From an uncultured Bacilli bacterium (GTDB taxonomy: Bacteria > Bacillota_I > Bacilli_A > RF39 > UBA660): a stretch of 50,723 nt of DNA. Positions 42,017-50,712 of this stretch are shown in pieces. The notes beneath the pieces were generated by a model. That model was given only the letters and a program-made list of their open reading frames with translations. It made no database searches and was not told the origin of the DNA. The stretch spans positions 1 through 50,723 of the forward strand of contig CANQBI010000007.1 in assembly GCA_947589435.1 (NCBI GenBank), given 5' to 3'. How positions within the stretch are numbered: position 1 is the first letter of the stretch; each line of letters starts with the position of its first letter. Position numbers and translations under genes: made by a program.

Positions 42017-42988
42017 TTATTCTCCTTTATAATCATCAATTAATTTAAGTAGTTCATCCACACTTTCACATTTACATATTTCTAGTTTTAAATTTTTGGT
42101 ATTAGGTAGTCCTTTTAAATAATACATGAGAATTGTTCTTAAATTTAAAATACCTAATTTTTCGCCTTTTTCCTTGACTATTTCTTGGATATTTTTTTTC
42201 ATCATCTCTTTTTTCTCTTCAATACTTACTTTTTTTATTTCTTTATTATTATCGATATAATCAATACAATCTCTAAAAATCCATGGATTACCTAAGGCTC
42301 CTCTTCCAATCATGACTGCCGTACATCCACAATAATCTAACATATTTTTAGCATCATAACAACTAGTAATATCGCCATTACCAATAACTGGAATGTTTAC
42401 AGCATCGACTACTTCTTTTATGACATCTAAATGAGCATGACCGGTATATCCTTCACTTCTAGTTCTTCCGTGAACAAAGATAGCCTTAGCCCCTGCTTCT
42501 TCACATATTTTGGCGATTTTAACAGCATTAATATGCTCATTATCCCAGCCAATTCGAATTTTGACTGTAACCGGAACCGAAACGGCTTTAACTACGGCTG
42601 AAACTATTTCTCTTACCTTTTCGGGATTTTTTAAAAGAGCACTTCCTGCTTCATTTTTAATAGCTACTTTAGGAACGGGACAACCCATATTAATATCTAT
42701 GATATCGGGATGCATATAATCTTCCACTATTTTAGCGGCCTTAGCCATCGTTTCCGGGTCACTTCCAAAAATCTGCTCAGAAATAGGTCTTTCTAATTCA
42801 TCCATTTTTAAAAGTTCATAAGTTTTTTTCGATTCATAAACTAAAGCCTTATCGGAAACCATTTCTCCCACAACAAGACCAGCCCCCATCTTTTTACAAA
42901 TACTTCTATATGAAGTACTGGTAATTCCCGCCATGGGCGCTAAAACATATCTATTGGCAATTTCCACATTTCCGATTTTCCACTTCAT
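42017..42988 (-). CDS. dusB: tRNA-dihydrouridine synthase
   Basis: 323 aa. FMN enzyme that reduces uridine to dihydrouridine in tRNA, using NADPH. VLAPMAGITSTSYRSICKKMG, SEQIFGSDPETMAKAA, DINMGCPVPKVAIKNEAGSA (with the catalytic cysteine), VKIRIGWD, FVHGRTRSEGYTG, IGNGDITSC, and MIGRGALGNPWIF are all present. Second gene of the pduL-dusB-addB-addA run. Its start lies 9 bases after pduL. Confidence 0.95.
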   Translation of the reverse strand: MKWKIGNVEIANRYVLAPMAGITSTSYRSICKKMGAGLVVGEMVSDKALVYESKKTYELLKMDELERPISEQIFGSDPETMAKAAKIVEDYMHPDIIDINMGCPVPKVAIKNEAGSALLKNPEKVREIVSAVVKAVSVPVTVKIRIGWDNEHINAVKIAKICEEAGAKAIFVHGRTRSEGYTGHAHLDVIKEVVDAVNIPVIGNGDITSCYDAKNMLDYCGCTAVMIGRGALGNPWIFRDCIDYIDNNKEIKKVSIEEKKEMMKKNIQEIVKEKGEKLGILNLRTILMYYLKGLPNTKNLKLEICKCESVDELLKLIDDYKGE

Positions 42989-42997
42989 AAAACCACC

Positions 42998-43561
42998 TTA
43001 TTTTACTATCATTGTTACTTCATCATTATCATTCAATAAAAAGGCATTAGCGTCATCCGTATCTAAATGGAGTTCATAATAGCCATTATCACTCACCTTA
43101 ACCATCGCTTCAATTATACCTTTTTTCTCTCCCCCAATTTGAATATTTACCATATCCCCATCTTTAATGCCATAATTAGAAGCATTTTTTGCATTGATAT
43201 GAACATGACGATTAGCAATAATTAAACCTTTAACTGTTACTTTATCTTTTGGTGTTTCTAAAGTAATATCTAAGCTATCATCTAAATCACCACTTCTTCT
43301 TACTGGAGGATTTAAACCTAAATTTCTGGCATCAAGTTTAGATACTTCAATTTGATTATAAGGACGGAATGGACCCAATACTCTTACATTTTCGATTTTT
43401 TTATTTCCACTTGAAATAGTTAACGTTTTAGTTGAGGCAAACTCACCTTCTTGATTTAAATAATTACGTACTTCAATTTCATCATCAAACAATTTATCAT
43501 ATACTTCTTTAGTTAAATGAACATGTCTATTACTAACACGTGCTTTAATTTTATATTCCAT
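42998..43561 (-). CDS. pduL: PduL-type phosphate acyltransferase
   Basis: 187 aa. Converts acyl-CoA and phosphate to acyl-phosphate plus CoA; in fermenters this feeds acetate kinase for ATP. Two halves with the zinc histidine motifs VSNRHVHL and IANRHVHI, plus GPFRPYNQIEVSKLDA and PPVRRSGDL. No microcompartment encapsulation peptide is seen at the N-terminus and no shell genes nearby, so a housekeeping phosphotransacetylase role is likelier. GGTGAT precedes the ATG; a TATAAT lies 20-25 bases upstream. Confidence 0.92.
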   Translation of the reverse strand: MEYKIKARVSNRHVHLTKEVYDKLFDDEIEVRNYLNQEGEFASTKTLTISSGNKKIENVRVLGPFRPYNQIEVSKLDARNLGLNPPVRRSGDLDDSLDITLETPKDKVTVKGLIIANRHVHINAKNASNYGIKDGDMVNIQIGGEKKGIIEAMVKVSDNGYYELHLDTDDANAFLLNDNDEVTMIVK

Positions 43562-43642
43562 CTAAATCACCTATATATAATTATACCTTATTTAAAAGAA
43601 TAATTATAGTTATTTTAGTTCATAATATTAATGGTGATAGAA

Positions 43643-43837
43643 ATGAAAAAACCAGGATGTAGTAAGTGCCAAGAGTCTCAAACGCAAGGAAGATGCTATA
43701 TTGATGAAGAAACAGGCCTTTTATGTGTTACTTTGGAAAAGAAAATTGATCTTCCTAAAGGAAAAAAGGTTTTAGTGCCTCAAATATGTACAGAATGTGG
43801 AACAACTGAATGGATTACCATTGACACAACTGAATAA
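43643..43837 (+). CDS. Small four-cysteine (zinc-binding) protein
   Basis: 64 aa from the ATG at 43643, preceded by GGTGAT; an ATG 12 bases upstream is in frame but lacks a ribosome site. CSKCQESQTQGRC near the start and CTECG near the end could bind zinc; lysine-rich centre. No function recognised. Confidence 0.65.
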   Translation: MKKPGCSKCQESQTQGRCYIDEETGLLCVTLEKKIDLPKGKKVLVPQICTECGTTEWITIDTTE

Positions 43838-43866
43838 TTTTAATTTTAATTTTTTAAAATTACCCC

Positions 43867-43895
43867 TTTACTTTATGTATCATTTATTGTATAAT
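43867..43895 (+). promoter_or_regulatory. Promoter TTTACT-17-TATAAT of the small RNA
   Basis: Exact -10, 17-bp spacer; followed by sequence with no reading frame and a terminator. Confidence 0.7.
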
Positions 43896-43901
43896 TAAGT
43901 T

Positions 43902-44020
43902 GTCAAAGGAATATAATATAAATAAAGATATTTATTTTATATCTCCCCGAGCCAGTTAAGTGGCTCGATCCGTGTTGGCGCTAGGCGCCGCTTATAATTG
44001 CAACCTTTTTGGTTGCTTTT
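43902..44020 (+). ncRNA. Small RNA with CUCCCC motif and three hairpins
   Basis: ~120 nt. An AT-rich 5' arm, with AAGATAT/ATATCT pairing, leads to CTCCCC; then GAGCCA/TGGCTC, GGCGC-TAG-GCGCC, and a terminal GCAACC/GGTTGC stem with T-run (44000-44020). The single-stranded CTCCCC is complementary to Shine-Dalgarno sequences, as in RsaE/RoxS-type sRNAs. Family not identified; base-pairing targets are inferred. Confidence 0.65.
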
Positions 44021-44026
44021 ATAATT

Positions 44027-44716
44027 CTATAATCTTTTTCTTGATAACTCTCTTATTATATTTCTCATTTCATCTTTTTCAAGGAAATAAATTTCATGAT
44101 TTGAATAATTTGATTTGTTTTGATACTTGTAATCAACTTTATCTATGTAAGTTAACATATCTGCTATTTGAAATAATCTATTTTCAACATGGTCAAATTC
44201 TACTATGTGTTCATAATTTTCAAAGTTTTCTTTAAATACTTTATCTATTACTTTTCCTAAATCATTTTGACCATTGTCATAATATACTTCTATTTTATTG
44301 AACTTACTAAAATATTTTTCATTTCTTTTTATCATATTATTTATTTCATTATAGATTTTCTTTTTTAATGTTTTTAAATTACTAGCATATTTTTTATCAA
44401 TTATAAGTGTAAAATATTTTGCTTCAATTTTTTTGGCAAACAAATATAAAGCATTAAAAATACTTTTTCTTACATTTAAAGGCATTTTACTATATTCTCC
44501 TCTATTGTTAATTAGATTGGCTGTATGAACCATTCCATCATAACCAATCCTTTTTAATCTTTTATTTAAATCATTTATTTCTTTTGCTATATCATATTTT
44601 GGATTATATAAAACAAATGAGACTAAATAAAACTTAGATGAACCTTTACTTGTTCCAAAATCACCAGACTCATCGATATAAATTTTTAATAAATTTGCTA
44701 CTTTTAATGCTGTCAT
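44027..44716 (-). CDS. DUF3800-family protein
   Basis: 229 aa. IYIDESGDFG near the N-terminus is the DUF3800 signature (RNase H-like fold, acidic metal site); later acidic motifs are VYYDNG and VENRLFQIADMLTY. The family is common near mobile DNA and defence genes; enzymatic activity is presumed nuclease-like but not shown. No good ribosome site precedes the ATG, and no partner gene is present. Confidence 0.8.
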   Translation of the reverse strand: MTALKVANLLKIYIDESGDFGTSKGSSKFYLVSFVLYNPKYDIAKEINDLNKRLKRIGYDGMVHTANLINNRGEYSKMPLNVRKSIFNALYLFAKKIEAKYFTLIIDKKYASNLKTLKKKIYNEINNMIKRNEKYFSKFNKIEVYYDNGQNDLGKVIDKVFKENFENYEHIVEFDHVENRLFQIADMLTYIDKVDYKYQNKSNYSNHEIYFLEKDEMRNIIRELSRKRL

Positions 44717-44852
44717 GTTGTAAAATATTTATATGATTTTTATAATATCATATATTTCTCCCTTCACTTATATTATTGTAAAAAAATCTCTGATTTCCTT
44801 TTTTTTCGCGAAATTTGTTTAAAAAAAGAACACATTTGTTGTAAAAACACAT

Positions 44853-45120
44853 AAAAATAACGGAGTAATAGATATATTTCGTAAAATATATCATCTCCGT
44901 TTTTAATTTGGAAATATATTCCTAGATAATCTTTGTCTTCTATCTTCCATAGTATATAGCCATAGCCATATATTCATTCAAGTTATAGAAGGCTTAAGGC
45001 GAACCGCAAACGTATTGCTCACATTATTGTTCCAGTCCAAGTTGCCGTTCGAATACACAATCCACGCATTGTAATAAGGACTATTGTAGCCATACCTAAC
45101 ACTTATATCAAGATTACCTA
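44853..45120 (-). ncRNA. DGR-repeat-like transcription unit, copy B
   Basis: Minus strand, TATAAT at 45126-45131. Coding-like part from 45097 to the TGA at 44978-44980: RYGYNSPYYNAWIVYSNGNL then DWNNNVSNTFAVRLKPSIT, with a stop just upstream and no start codon. The 3' part shares GAAGATAGAAGACAAAGATT with copy A. The terminator AACGGAG / CTCCGTT (44859-44901) keeps pairing where copy A has AACGAAG / CTTCGTT. Small hairpin GGAA/TTCC replaces AGACT/AGTCT of copy A. Compensated changes favour a functional RNA. Confidence 0.55.
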
Positions 45121-45192
45121 TCTATATTATACAATAAAAGAGGACTTCTGGCTCCCTTTTATTTTTTTTAGGATTGTAATATAATTTTATTT

Positions 45193-45305
45193 GGAAACAT
45201 AGGCTAAAAATTTTGTCCGATTTTCAAATATTATTTCAAGACCTGAGAAATAATTAAAAAAAAATTAAAAAAAATTCGATAGTATTTGTCGTAGACTATG
45301 TTTCC
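45193..45305. repeat. 113-bp A-rich segment bounded by a perfect 10-bp inverted repeat
   Basis: GGAAACATAG (45193-45202) and CTATGTTTCC (45296-45305) enclose A/T-rich sequence with runs of 8-9 A. No reading frame. Could be the closed stem of an RNA or a small mobile-element remnant. Confidence 0.45.
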
Positions 45306-45312
45306 GCTTATT

Positions 45313-45350
45313 TTAAAAATAAAGTACAAAGTTTTATCCTTTGTACTTTT
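45313..45350 (-). terminator. Terminator of the rmuC operon
   Basis: AAAGTACAAAG / CTTTGTACTTT stem, then ATTTTTAA on the minus strand. Confidence 0.9.
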
Positions 45351-45964
45351 TAAATTAATCTAATACTAGTTATTTCTTCATTATTTATTTCTATTTCATA
45401 AATATTATATAAATCATCATTATCATCATAAATAATATTATCATTATAAATTAAAACTAAGTTATCATCTAAATTATAATCTATTTTAGTATATTTAAGT
45501 AAAAAGGCTAAAATAGCTCTTTTATGCGTAAATATTGCGGGTTCTTTTCCTTTATTAGCTAACCCTTTAATAATAAAGTCCATTCTATTAGATGCTTCAA
45601 TTAAAGATTCTCCACCTTCAAGTTTATAAGTAAATTCTCTTTCTTGAATACCTTTAAGCATTGGCATACTTTTAGTGCCCAAAATACCTACTTTGACATC
45701 ATTTAATTTACTATCTAGATAAACTTCTAAATCTAACTTTTGACTTAAATATTTAGAAGTTGATATAGCACTACTAAAGGTTGAAGAATAAATACTTTCG
45801 ATATTATTAAAACATTTTTCTTCCGCAATTTTTTGGGCTACTCTTTCCCCTTCAATACTTAAAGGTCTTAAAGCCCTAATAGGATCTAAAGGAGTATCAT
45901 AATTATAATTTAAATTATTAAATAAAGCATTATTACTAATTAGGTACAGTTTCATCTTCATCAC
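45350..45964 (-). CDS. Histidine-phosphatase-fold protein lacking the RHG motif
   Basis: 204 aa. The layout fits the phosphoglycerate-mutase-like fold: PLSIEGERVAQKIAEE, IYSSTFSSAISTSKYLS (the YSS-x-x-RAxxTA equivalent), LEGGESLIEASNRM, and AIFTHKRAILAFL (the second histidine region). The catalytic RHG near the N-terminus is replaced by ISNN, and GH by THK, so classic phosphohistidine chemistry is probably lost. Its start overlaps the rmuC end, so translation is coupled. Three in-frame ATG codons (MMKM) make the exact start unclear. Confidence 0.75.
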   Translation of the reverse strand: MMKMKLYLISNNALFNNLNYNYDTPLDPIRALRPLSIEGERVAQKIAEEKCFNNIESIYSSTFSSAISTSKYLSQKLDLEVYLDSKLNDVKVGILGTKSMPMLKGIQEREFTYKLEGGESLIEASNRMDFIIKGLANKGKEPAIFTHKRAILAFLLKYTKIDYNLDDNLVLIYNDNIIYDDNDDLYNIYEIEINNEEITSIRLI

Positions 45965-47054
45965 TCTTAAAATCTATTTCTAATTCTTTATCATTTTTTA
46001 ATTTATCAATCTCGGCATTTTTAATACTTTCAAATCTTTTCGTTATCTTTTCGGTTGTGGTATGCAGTTCATCTAGGCTTTGATTAACACTTTTAACACT
46101 TCTAGATAGTTTATCCCATCTTTCTTTATAACGACCAAATTCAACACCCAATTTGTCTAATTCTTCATGAATAACTTTCGCATATTTATCTCTTTCCATA
46201 TTCTTTAAAATCATACTAATAATCGATAATGTACTAATTAAAGTCGTTGGGCCCGTAATCCAAACTTTATTGTTATAAGCATAATTAATTAATTCAGGAT
46301 GGTAGGCATTAATCTCGGCAAAAATGGCTTCCGCTGGTAAAAACATAATGGCCTCTTCCGTAGTTTCTCCCGGAATTATATACTTATCTTTAATATCGTT
46401 AATATGTTTTTTAACATCACTTACAAAACTTTTTTCATAACTATCACGCTCATCTTTACTACGATTTTTATCCACCATTCTTTGATAGTTTTCTAAAGGA
46501 AACTTACTATCTATCGCAATAGTTCCTAAAGGTGATGGGGCATATAAAAGACAATCGGCAATACTACCATTACTCATTTTATGTTGAATACTATAAATAC
46601 CTGTTTCTTTAGGTCCAAAAGCATTATTTAAGATGTATTCTAGGTTTACTTCTCCAAATGTACCTCTTGTCTTCTTATCCGTTAAAACACTTTGTAATGA
46701 CACTATTTCACTATTTAAACCATCGATTTTCTTTTGGGCTTCATCGATTTTATTTAATCTTTCTAAAACATTCATAAATGTTTTATTACTTTTTTCAAAA
46801 TTATCATTTAATTCTTTATTAACCCGATCATTAATAACATTTAATTTATATTCTATTTTATTATCTAAGACTTCAAAATCACTTCGTAAATCTTTACTAA
46901 AATTAAGTTTAAAATCGCCAATTTCTTTAGTTAAAGCCGTTTCTAATTTACCTAATCTTTCAATAGTATCTTTACTACCATTATTTTTTAAAATTAAGAT
47001 AATTAATAAAATAACAACTAAAGCAATTAAACCAATTATTATATAATCTAACAT
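45936..47054 (-). CDS. rmuC: DNA recombination protein RmuC
   Basis: 372 aa. N-terminal membrane segment (DYIIIGLIALVVILLIILIL), coiled coil (~25-125), then the RmuC nuclease-fold domain: KTRGTFGEVNLEYILNNAF, DCLLYAPSPLGTIAIDSKFP, FLPAEAIFAEI, ITGPTTLISTLSII. RmuC limits inversions at short repeats by acting on DNA intermediates. GGAGG precedes the ATG. Cotranscribed with the phosphatase-like gene. Confidence 0.93.
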   Translation of the reverse strand: MLDYIIIGLIALVVILLIILILKNNGSKDTIERLGKLETALTKEIGDFKLNFSKDLRSDFEVLDNKIEYKLNVINDRVNKELNDNFEKSNKTFMNVLERLNKIDEAQKKIDGLNSEIVSLQSVLTDKKTRGTFGEVNLEYILNNAFGPKETGIYSIQHKMSNGSIADCLLYAPSPLGTIAIDSKFPLENYQRMVDKNRSKDERDSYEKSFVSDVKKHINDIKDKYIIPGETTEEAIMFLPAEAIFAEINAYHPELINYAYNNKVWITGPTTLISTLSIISMILKNMERDKYAKVIHEELDKLGVEFGRYKERWDKLSRSVKSVNQSLDELHTTTEKITKRFESIKNAEIDKLKNDKELEIDFKSDEDETVPN

Positions 47055-47099
47055 ATCCTAGCCTCCACTTTAATTATACCACAAAATAAGAAGATATGA

Positions 47100-47738
47100 C
47101 TATCTTCTTAAATTTAATGTTAAGGGTTTACTTTCTTCAATTTGTTCCCTTTTAACCATGGTTAAATAATTTTTAAAATCTTTTAATTCTTGATAACTAG
47201 CTCTTTCTAAAAATAATTTAAAATTCAAATTCTCTTCTTGATATAATTTATAAGTATTATTAAGTAATAAATCATTTTCTTCTTCTAATTCTTCTTTTAG
47301 ATTATTCTTTCTTTTTTCTTCTAAGTTATGCCCTTTTTCTAATACTTCGTTTATTCTTATTTGATTATATCTTTGTAACATCACACAATAAGCATTTTTA
47401 ATAAGGCCATATAGACAAAATAAATAAAGTAATATAGAAACATGACCAAGTTCTAATAACAATTCTAAACTAATAACTAATTTGACAAAGTAGAATGTTC
47501 CATTTACAAAAAGCATCTTTTTAAACTTCCTTATTTTTTCTAAAGTAACCGCATCTCCCAAAGTATAATTAAAAGCATGCTTATGAGCTAAATTAATCGC
47601 TTCTTCCATACTTTTAGATTCAATATAACAAGGAATAAAAGCCATCAAAAAACCTATTTTTAAAATTAATTTTTTAAAAATTTTAATTCCCAAAAGTTCA
47701 TAGATTTTTAGTTCTAACTTTTTATTCTTTCTAGTCAT
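47100..47738 (-). CDS. Membrane protein, unknown family
   Basis: 212 aa from the ATG at 47738, preceded by GGGGG; an upstream in-frame TTG is less likely. Hydrophobic segments at ~24-40 (KLILKIGFLMAFIPCYI) and ~80-125 (FVNGTFYFVKLVISLELLLEL, VSILLYLFCLYGLI), then a charged helical tail. The middle (EEAINLAHKHAFNYTLGDA) faintly recalls small membrane acyltransferases, not enough to assign. Own promoter behind the symporter terminator. Confidence 0.65.
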   Translation of the reverse strand: MTRKNKKLELKIYELLGIKIFKKLILKIGFLMAFIPCYIESKSMEEAINLAHKHAFNYTLGDAVTLEKIRKFKKMLFVNGTFYFVKLVISLELLLELGHVSILLYLFCLYGLIKNAYCVMLQRYNQIRINEVLEKGHNLEEKRKNNLKEELEEENDLLLNNTYKLYQEENLNFKLFLERASYQELKDFKNYLTMVKREQIEESKPLTLNLRR

Positions 47739-47761
47739 ATTTACCCCCAAAAACTAGGAGT

Positions 47762-47790
47762 ATGATAACACAAATCATCCATTTTGTCCA
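47762..47790 (-). promoter_or_regulatory. Promoter TGGACA-17-TATCAT of the 47100 gene
   Basis: Five of six in each hexamer, 17-bp spacer, directly after the upstream terminator. Confidence 0.6.
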
Positions 47791-47791
47791 T

Positions 47792-47817
47792 GAAAAAAGG
47801 ATTATTTTCTAATCCTT
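47792..47817 (-). terminator. Terminator of the symporter gene
   Basis: AAGGATTA / TAATCCTT stem starting at the stop codon, then TTTTTC. Confidence 0.9.
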
Positions 47818-49032
47818 AACTTTTAAAAAATTTTTACCATCAACCATTCTACTAACAATGAATGAAGAAGCACTATCACCGACAACATTTAAAACCGTGG
47901 CTGGGGCATCAATAATCGTGGCAATAATCGTAAGAATTGGTAAAGCAGAGACAGGAAGCCCTAAAAAACTTAAAATAAAGGCCTCAGATATAGTTCCACC
48001 ACCAACAGGTACTGCGGTAATTAATAACGTGGCTAGAATAGATACCAAAATAATGGTACCTAAACTTGGTTTAATATTAAATAAATAAACTAAAAACATA
48101 ACTTTAAAGACACTACCGATAACGGAACCATCTTTATGAAAACTCGTTCCCATCGGAATCGTAGCCTCACAAATATCACTTGAGATACCCATCTTTTTCG
48201 TACTCGTTACATTTACCGGAATGGATGCAGCCGAAGAACAAGTAGCTAAAGAAGTAATAGTGGGTGGTAAAATATTTAACCAATATCTTTTTAAACCAGA
48301 AACACCACTAACTAAAATAATGTAAAGAGAATAAACAATAAAATAAACAAATAAACACGTTAAAGTATAAACAATAAAGGTTTTTAAAAATCCCATTGCA
48401 ATCGTACTTCCATAAGTACCAATTAAAGAAGCAATATAACATCCAAGACCAATTGGAGCATAATACATTATATAATTAATCATTTTAAGAACTGTTTCAT
48501 TTAAACCTAAAATAACTTCTTTTACTCGTTCCCCTTTACTCGCACTTCTTAAAGCAAGACCAAAGATAATAGAAATTAAAAGTAAAGGTATAATACTATC
48601 TTTAGATAAAAGTAAATTAAAATCACTTACTGTAAGTAAACTAGCCGTTCTTTCAAGTAAAGATAAATCATTATCTACCACACTATTTTCATCTAATAAA
48701 CCGATTAAATCAGAATTATTCTTTTCTACTAAATTTACATTTTTAGTTACCACTATTCCTATTAAAGACGCTATTAAACTCATAATAATAAAAGTAATAA
48801 CTATTCTACTCATTATTTTACCTAATCTTTTTGGACTATCCATTTTAATAATGGATGATGTTATTGTTAAGAATATTAATGGCACAATTACCACAAATAA
48901 TAAGTTAATAAAGATATCTCCTAATGGTTTTAATATAGTAGTTTTACTTCCAAATATTAAGCCAATAATCGCTCCAATTATTATAGATAATAAAAGAATT
49001 AACGTACTCTTATAATTTTTAATAAATTTCAT
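47809..49032 (-). CDS. Dicarboxylate/amino acid:cation symporter (DAACS family)
   Basis: 407 aa with about eight membrane segments and two re-entrant hairpins. Imports glutamate, aspartate, serine or dicarboxylates with Na+ or H+. Visible: PLGDIFINLLFVVIVPLIFLTI (TM2 region), the serine-rich hairpin TCSSAASIPVN, MGTSFHKDGSVIGSVFKVMFL (TM7), GGGTISEAFILSFLGLP, and TIIDAPATVLNVVGDSASSF (TM8). The substrate cannot be set by eye. Confidence 0.93.
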   Translation of the reverse strand: MKFIKNYKSTLILLLSIIIGAIIGLIFGSKTTILKPLGDIFINLLFVVIVPLIFLTITSSIIKMDSPKRLGKIMSRIVITFIIMSLIASLIGIVVTKNVNLVEKNNSDLIGLLDENSVVDNDLSLLERTASLLTVSDFNLLLSKDSIIPLLLISIIFGLALRSASKGERVKEVILGLNETVLKMINYIMYYAPIGLGCYIASLIGTYGSTIAMGFLKTFIVYTLTCLFVYFIVYSLYIILVSGVSGLKRYWLNILPPTITSLATCSSAASIPVNVTSTKKMGISSDICEATIPMGTSFHKDGSVIGSVFKVMFLVYLFNIKPSLGTIILVSILATLLITAVPVGGGTISEAFILSFLGLPVSALPILTIIATIIDAPATVLNVVGDSASSFIVSRMVDGKNFLKVKD

Positions 49033-49055
49033 TTAACCCCTCCACTAAATTATAT

Positions 49056-49091
49056 GCAAAAGAAAAAACATACTACCGAAATAGTATGTTT
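49056..49091 (-). terminator. Terminator of the anchored beta-helix protein gene
   Basis: AAACATACTA / TAGTATGTTT stem then TTTCTTTT. A second 9-bp stem (TTTTGAAGA / TCTTCAAAA) lies upstream near 49150. Confidence 0.85.
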
Positions 49092-49221
49092 CATTTATAC
49101 TAAATTGCTTTAATAAAGTTAAGGAAGTATAGATTGAGAATGTTTTGAAGATGTTTGCGAGTTTCTTCAAAATTTATTTTTTATATAAATCCTTATATTT
49201 TATTCGCAATTAAGTAACTTA

Positions 49222-50712
49222 TTAGTCTTCTCTTTTTCTTGTTGTGAATGTAACTGTTGCAAGACTTATTAGTCCTAAACCAGCATATACTAGGATATTA
49301 TCGTTAGTATTTGGGTTTGAAGGAATATCTGTATTTCCTTGATTTCCTGAACCTTCTCCTTCAGTACCAGTTTGGCCTTCTCCTGGAGTTCCTTCTTCTG
49401 GAGTTCCAACTGTAGTATTTCCACCTTCAGTATTAACTTCTCCTTCAACTAAGTTAGTTGTAAATTCTTCAGCAGTATAGATTTTTCCTTCTTCTGTTTT
49501 AACTTCGCCAACTAATCCTCCAACGAAAGTTCCACCTGAAATCATGTCTTTATGATTATCAAACATAACTTGAGCACTTTTTTCGCTAATTAACATAGCA
49601 GGTAATTGATTATCATCAGCATCTTTACCACTTGTAAATGTACCTTTAGAAATAGCTAATTTAGTATCTTTGGATACAGTTCCAATATACATAGCATATT
49701 CATCTTCTCCATTAGCAGTAAATGTACCATCAGTAATCTTTACATCAATATATCTTGGATCATTATAACTACTAAGACCATTTACTGCTTCTTGTCCTAA
49801 AATAGAAATAGCATGTCCTGTACTTCCATCATGAGCACCATTAGTATTTGCTACATCTTTAGCTTCATAAGTACCACCTGTAATACTAACTTTACCACTT
49901 CTAACTGTTACTGCTTGAGCACCCTTTACAGTAGCATTAATAGTCCAATCTGCATAACCAGATGCATACAATGCAGTAGAATTATTTGATGTATAAGTAC
50001 CACTAGTTACATCAATAACTGGCGCATTAGAATCATTTTTAATAAATCCATTAACTTTTACTACATAAGCATCAGCTTCCCAAGTACCATTCATTTCTAC
50101 TTTTGTATTTTTAGCATATCTAATTGCAGATGAATCACCAACAACTAAGCCATGTAATTTTGAAGTAACAGTAACATTCTTTCCGAATGATACAGATGTA
50201 GATTTTCCAGCATCAGCATTGCCTGCTACTAATACAGCAGCTGCATCTGTTTTATTTGCTTCATTATTAACTAAATTAACTGAATCTTCTACTTTTAATG
50301 TAGCTCCAGCTTCAACAGTAATTAATGATTTTTCGGCACTATCTGTATTTTCAACTGTTCCCTCTCCTTTTATAGTAAGTCTTCCAGTTGCTGAAACTTT
50401 AATTCCATAAGCTCCACTAATTGTAAGAGTCTTACCATTTAAATCAATAGTAACTTTATTATTAATTGTAATATCGCTTGATGATTCTGTGATATCATCT
50501 AATAAAGTGATTGTATCGCCTTTTTCTGCTTTAGCTAAAGCTCCAGTTGATGCCGTAGTTAAATTTGCTACGCAATCATATCCTTCAGAATGAGTTACCA
50601 TTAACTTATATCTAGATGCATCACAACTTCCAGAAGCGTGTACACCCATAGCCATTACAGCAAATGCCATAACAGCAATCGCAAACATTTTTAAATTTTT
50701 CATTTTTTTCAC
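49222..50712 (-). CDS. Cell-wall-anchored beta-helix surface protein
   Basis: 496 aa, GTG start with AAAGG upstream. Signal peptide to ~residue 27 (MKNLKMFAIAVMAFAVMAMG, then HASG). Residues ~55-400 are parallel beta-helix-like repeats (ITINNKVTIDLNGKTLTISG, GTYEAKDV, GTFTANGE, GTFTSGKD), as in adhesins and pectate-lyase folds. A Gly/Glu/Thr linker follows, then NPNTND, a hydrophobic segment (NILVYAGLGLISLATVTF) and TTRKRED: a sortase-type tail with NPNTND in place of LPXTG. It is probably covalently bound to the wall by a non-A sortase. The upstream promoter is outside the window. Confidence 0.85.
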   Translation of the reverse strand: MKKMKNLKMFAIAVMAFAVMAMGVHASGSCDASRYKLMVTHSEGYDCVANLTTASTGALAKAEKGDTITLLDDITESSSDITINNKVTIDLNGKTLTISGAYGIKVSATGRLTIKGEGTVENTDSAEKSLITVEAGATLKVEDSVNLVNNEANKTDAAAVLVAGNADAGKSTSVSFGKNVTVTSKLHGLVVGDSSAIRYAKNTKVEMNGTWEADAYVVKVNGFIKNDSNAPVIDVTSGTYTSNNSTALYASGYADWTINATVKGAQAVTVRSGKVSITGGTYEAKDVANTNGAHDGSTGHAISILGQEAVNGLSSYNDPRYIDVKITDGTFTANGEDEYAMYIGTVSKDTKLAISKGTFTSGKDADDNQLPAMLISEKSAQVMFDNHKDMISGGTFVGGLVGEVKTEEGKIYTAEEFTTNLVEGEVNTEGGNTTVGTPEEGTPGEGQTGTEGEGSGNQGNTDIPSNPNTNDNILVYAGLGLISLATVTFTTRKRED

